Origin: CAJWPI01 sp964571215
GTDB lineage: Bacteria; Pseudomonadota; Gammaproteobacteria; Magnimaribacterales; Magnimaribacteraceae
Assembly (NCBI GenBank): GCA_964571215.1
Contig: CAZMZZ010000001.1
Span: forward strand, 1-64,000
DNA length: 64,000 bases
Reading direction: 5' to 3'
Shown here one piece after another: positions 62,586-64,000 of the stretch. Position 1 is the first letter of the stretch. Every line of letters starts with the position of its first letter. Position numbers and translations under genes: made by a program. The notes beneath the pieces were generated by a model. It was not told the origin of the DNA and did not search any database. It saw only the letters and a list, made by a program, of their open reading frames with translations.

Positions 62586-62668
62586 CATCATTTAAGCCAA
62601 AGGTTACTTATTTAGAGTGAAGGTCTTTTATTTATTAAAAAGAAATAACGAATCTTCATTTAAATTCC

Positions 62669-64000
62669 ATGGAAGAATTAATTAGGCTAAATGACAAGGT
62701 ACTTGAGAATTTAAAAAGACTCCCCAACAATCCAGGTATCTATAAATTCTTAAATTTAAAGAAAGAACCTTTATATATAGGAAAAGCAAAAAGTTTAGAT
62801 AAAAGAGTTAGAAGTTATTTTACTAAAAAAGATAAAAGCGAAAAGAAAGTGTTATCTTTGCTATTTGAAGCTGAATATTTAACTTTTACTTTAACTAATT
62901 CTGAGCTTGAAGCCCTTTTATTAGAACAACATCTTATAACTCAAGTGAAACCAAAATTTAATGTTCAGTTTAAAGACGATAAAGGCTATCCTTGGATAAA
63001 ATTTGATTTAGAACATGAATATCCTTCTGCTAAATCTTTTCGAGGAAGGGGAAAAAAAGAACACAAATTATACGGCCCCTTTCCTAATTCATTTGCTGTT
63101 AAAGAAACCTTAACTCTAGTCCAAAAGGTTTTTAAAATCAGAGATTGTTCCAATACTTTTTTTAAAAATAGAACAAGACCTTGTCTACAATACGAAATAG
63201 GAAAATGCTCTGCTCCATGTGTTGGTTTTATAAGAAAAGATAAATATCATAAAGAAGTACACAATGCAGAAGATCTTCTTAAGGGAAGGGGCGACCACCT
63301 AATAAAGGACCTGTATAAATTGATGGATAAACATTCATCTGAAAAAGAATATGAAAGAGCTGCAAATTATAGAGATAAGTTATCTTCTTTGAGAGAGGTG
63401 CAAAGGAAACAAAGCATAATGGGTTTTACTAAGGATAGAGATGCTATTTGTCTATTTATTTATAATAAAATCAATTATGTTGGTGTTACAAGGGTTAGAG
63501 GAGGATGGATAATAAGTCACGAAAACTTTAAACAGAGTAATATTTCATTAGATGAAGAAATATTAGAATCATTTTTAATTAATTATTACCTATCTAAAAA
63601 GAGTTGTCCCCCTACAATACTTTTATCTCAATCACTAAAGAATAGAAGTATTATTCAAAAAGCTCTTTCAGAAAATTTCAAAAAAAGAGTAAATATAAAT
63701 ACAAGATTAAGTAAAAAAGATAAAGGACTTCTTGAAATTGCAACATCTAACACTAAACTTTCTATTAACAAGATAAGAAATGACGCTAGGAATTACAAAA
63801 AGAAGTTTTCCCTAATTAGTAAAGAAATAGGTTTAGGGAAAGATGTTAATATCATAGAGTCCTATGATGTAAGTCACCATGCTGGAGAAAATACTGTTGG
63901 GGTTTGTGTTGTGTATGATCTAAATGGGAAAGTAAAAGAAAAATATAGAACTTATGATATTCATAACAGCAATTCCTTAAATGATCTCTCTTCTTTGAAG
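62669..64000 (+). CDS. uvrC: excinuclease ABC subunit C, 3'-truncated by the window edge
   Basis: UvrC makes both incisions in nucleotide excision repair. 444 codons are visible, running off the end of the window. The N-terminal GIY-YIG nuclease shows PGIYKFLNLKKEPLYIGKAK (23-42), followed by a Cys-containing region (KCSAPCVGF), a UVR domain (about 203-240, KEYERAANYRDKL) and the start of the RNase H-like domain with ESYDVSHHAGENTVG. No ribosome site precedes the ATG at 62669, and no nearer in-frame start exists. Confidence 0.95.
   Translation, partial: MEELIRLNDKVLENLKRLPNNPGIYKFLNLKKEPLYIGKAKSLDKRVRSYFTKKDKSEKKVLSLLFEAEYLTFTLTNSELEALLLEQHLITQVKPKFNVQFKDDKGYPWIKFDLEHEYPSAKSFRGRGKKEHKLYGPFPNSFAVKETLTLVQKVFKIRDCSNTFFKNRTRPCLQYEIGKCSAPCVGFIRKDKYHKEVHNAEDLLKGRGDHLIKDLYKLMDKHSSEKEYERAANYRDKLSSLREVQRKQSIMGFTKDRDAICLFIYNKINYVGVTRVRGGWIISHENFKQSNISLDEEILESFLINYYLSKKSCPPTILLSQSLKNRSIIQKALSENFKKRVNINTRLSKKDKGLLEIATSNTKLSINKIRNDARNYKKKFSLISKEIGLGKDVNIIESYDVSHHAGENTVGVCVVYDLNGKVKEKYRTYDIHNSNSLNDLSSLK

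Overview
The window is a gene-dense, A+T-rich stretch of chromosome from a streamlined marine-type gammaproteobacterium. The strongest evidence is conserved gene order: miaA-hflX-hflK-hflC-hisZ-purA, nrdR-ribD-ribBA-ribH-nusB, and gyrA-serC-pheA-hisC-tyrA-aroA-cmk-rpsA-ihfB-lapA-pyrF are classic gammaproteobacterial strings. Low G+C, tiny intergenic gaps, many 1-4 nt overlaps, a TonB receptor, a PQQ dehydrogenase and a DUF3604 protein suggest a SAR86-like lineage; this is inference, not shown. I see no tRNA or rRNA genes, insertion sequences, phage genes, CRISPR arrays or toxin-antitoxin pairs, and no gene-free stretch over 300 bases.

Layout. 1-6377: a truncated alpha/beta hydrolase, then an inner-core LPS group (hldE, an LpxL-like acyltransferase, hldD, waaA) interrupted by a secreted two-repeat protein of unknown function. 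6378-9258: a nitrogen-assimilation unit (eukaryotic-type glutamine synthetase GSII, PII protein, AmtB) with a sigma-54 promoter, an NtrC-like site and a strong terminator. 9287-18511: one long + strand run, miaA to purA plus a small exported protein and a DUF3604 protein. 18486-23285: a - strand nusB-rib-nrdR-glyA operon. 23361-24392: nth and, divergently, a small LETM1-like protein. 24488-27752: thiolase, thiL, pgpA, ribA. 27755-39062: a - strand run with dxs-ispA-xseB, a TonB-dependent receptor, a lipoprotein-like PQQ dehydrogenase with C-terminal cytochrome c, and an RND permease/adaptor pair.

39115-41329 carries a protein with three DnaT-type repeats and a DAHP synthase. 41467-45339 has nadE, then scpA-scpB-rluB. 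45323-47442 (- strand) has a YciK-like SDR, a MupP/Gph-like phosphatase and ubiG. 47519-50351 is a three-gene proton-translocating transhydrogenase. 50509-62216 is the gyrA-to-pyrF superoperon covering DNA supercoiling, serine and aromatic amino-acid synthesis, dCMP supply, ribosomal protein S1, IHF and pyrimidine synthesis. The window ends with a cupin protein and a truncated uvrC.

The most interesting points are genes absent from otherwise conserved strings (hfq, ribE, lapB), the NtrC/sigma-54-controlled GSII module, the triple-DnaT-repeat protein with an exact 73-residue period, the receptor/quinoprotein/RND block with a non-canonical proton-relay site, and several promoters predicted to give leaderless or nearly leaderless mRNAs. 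I found no clear evidence of a wholly new multi-gene system.
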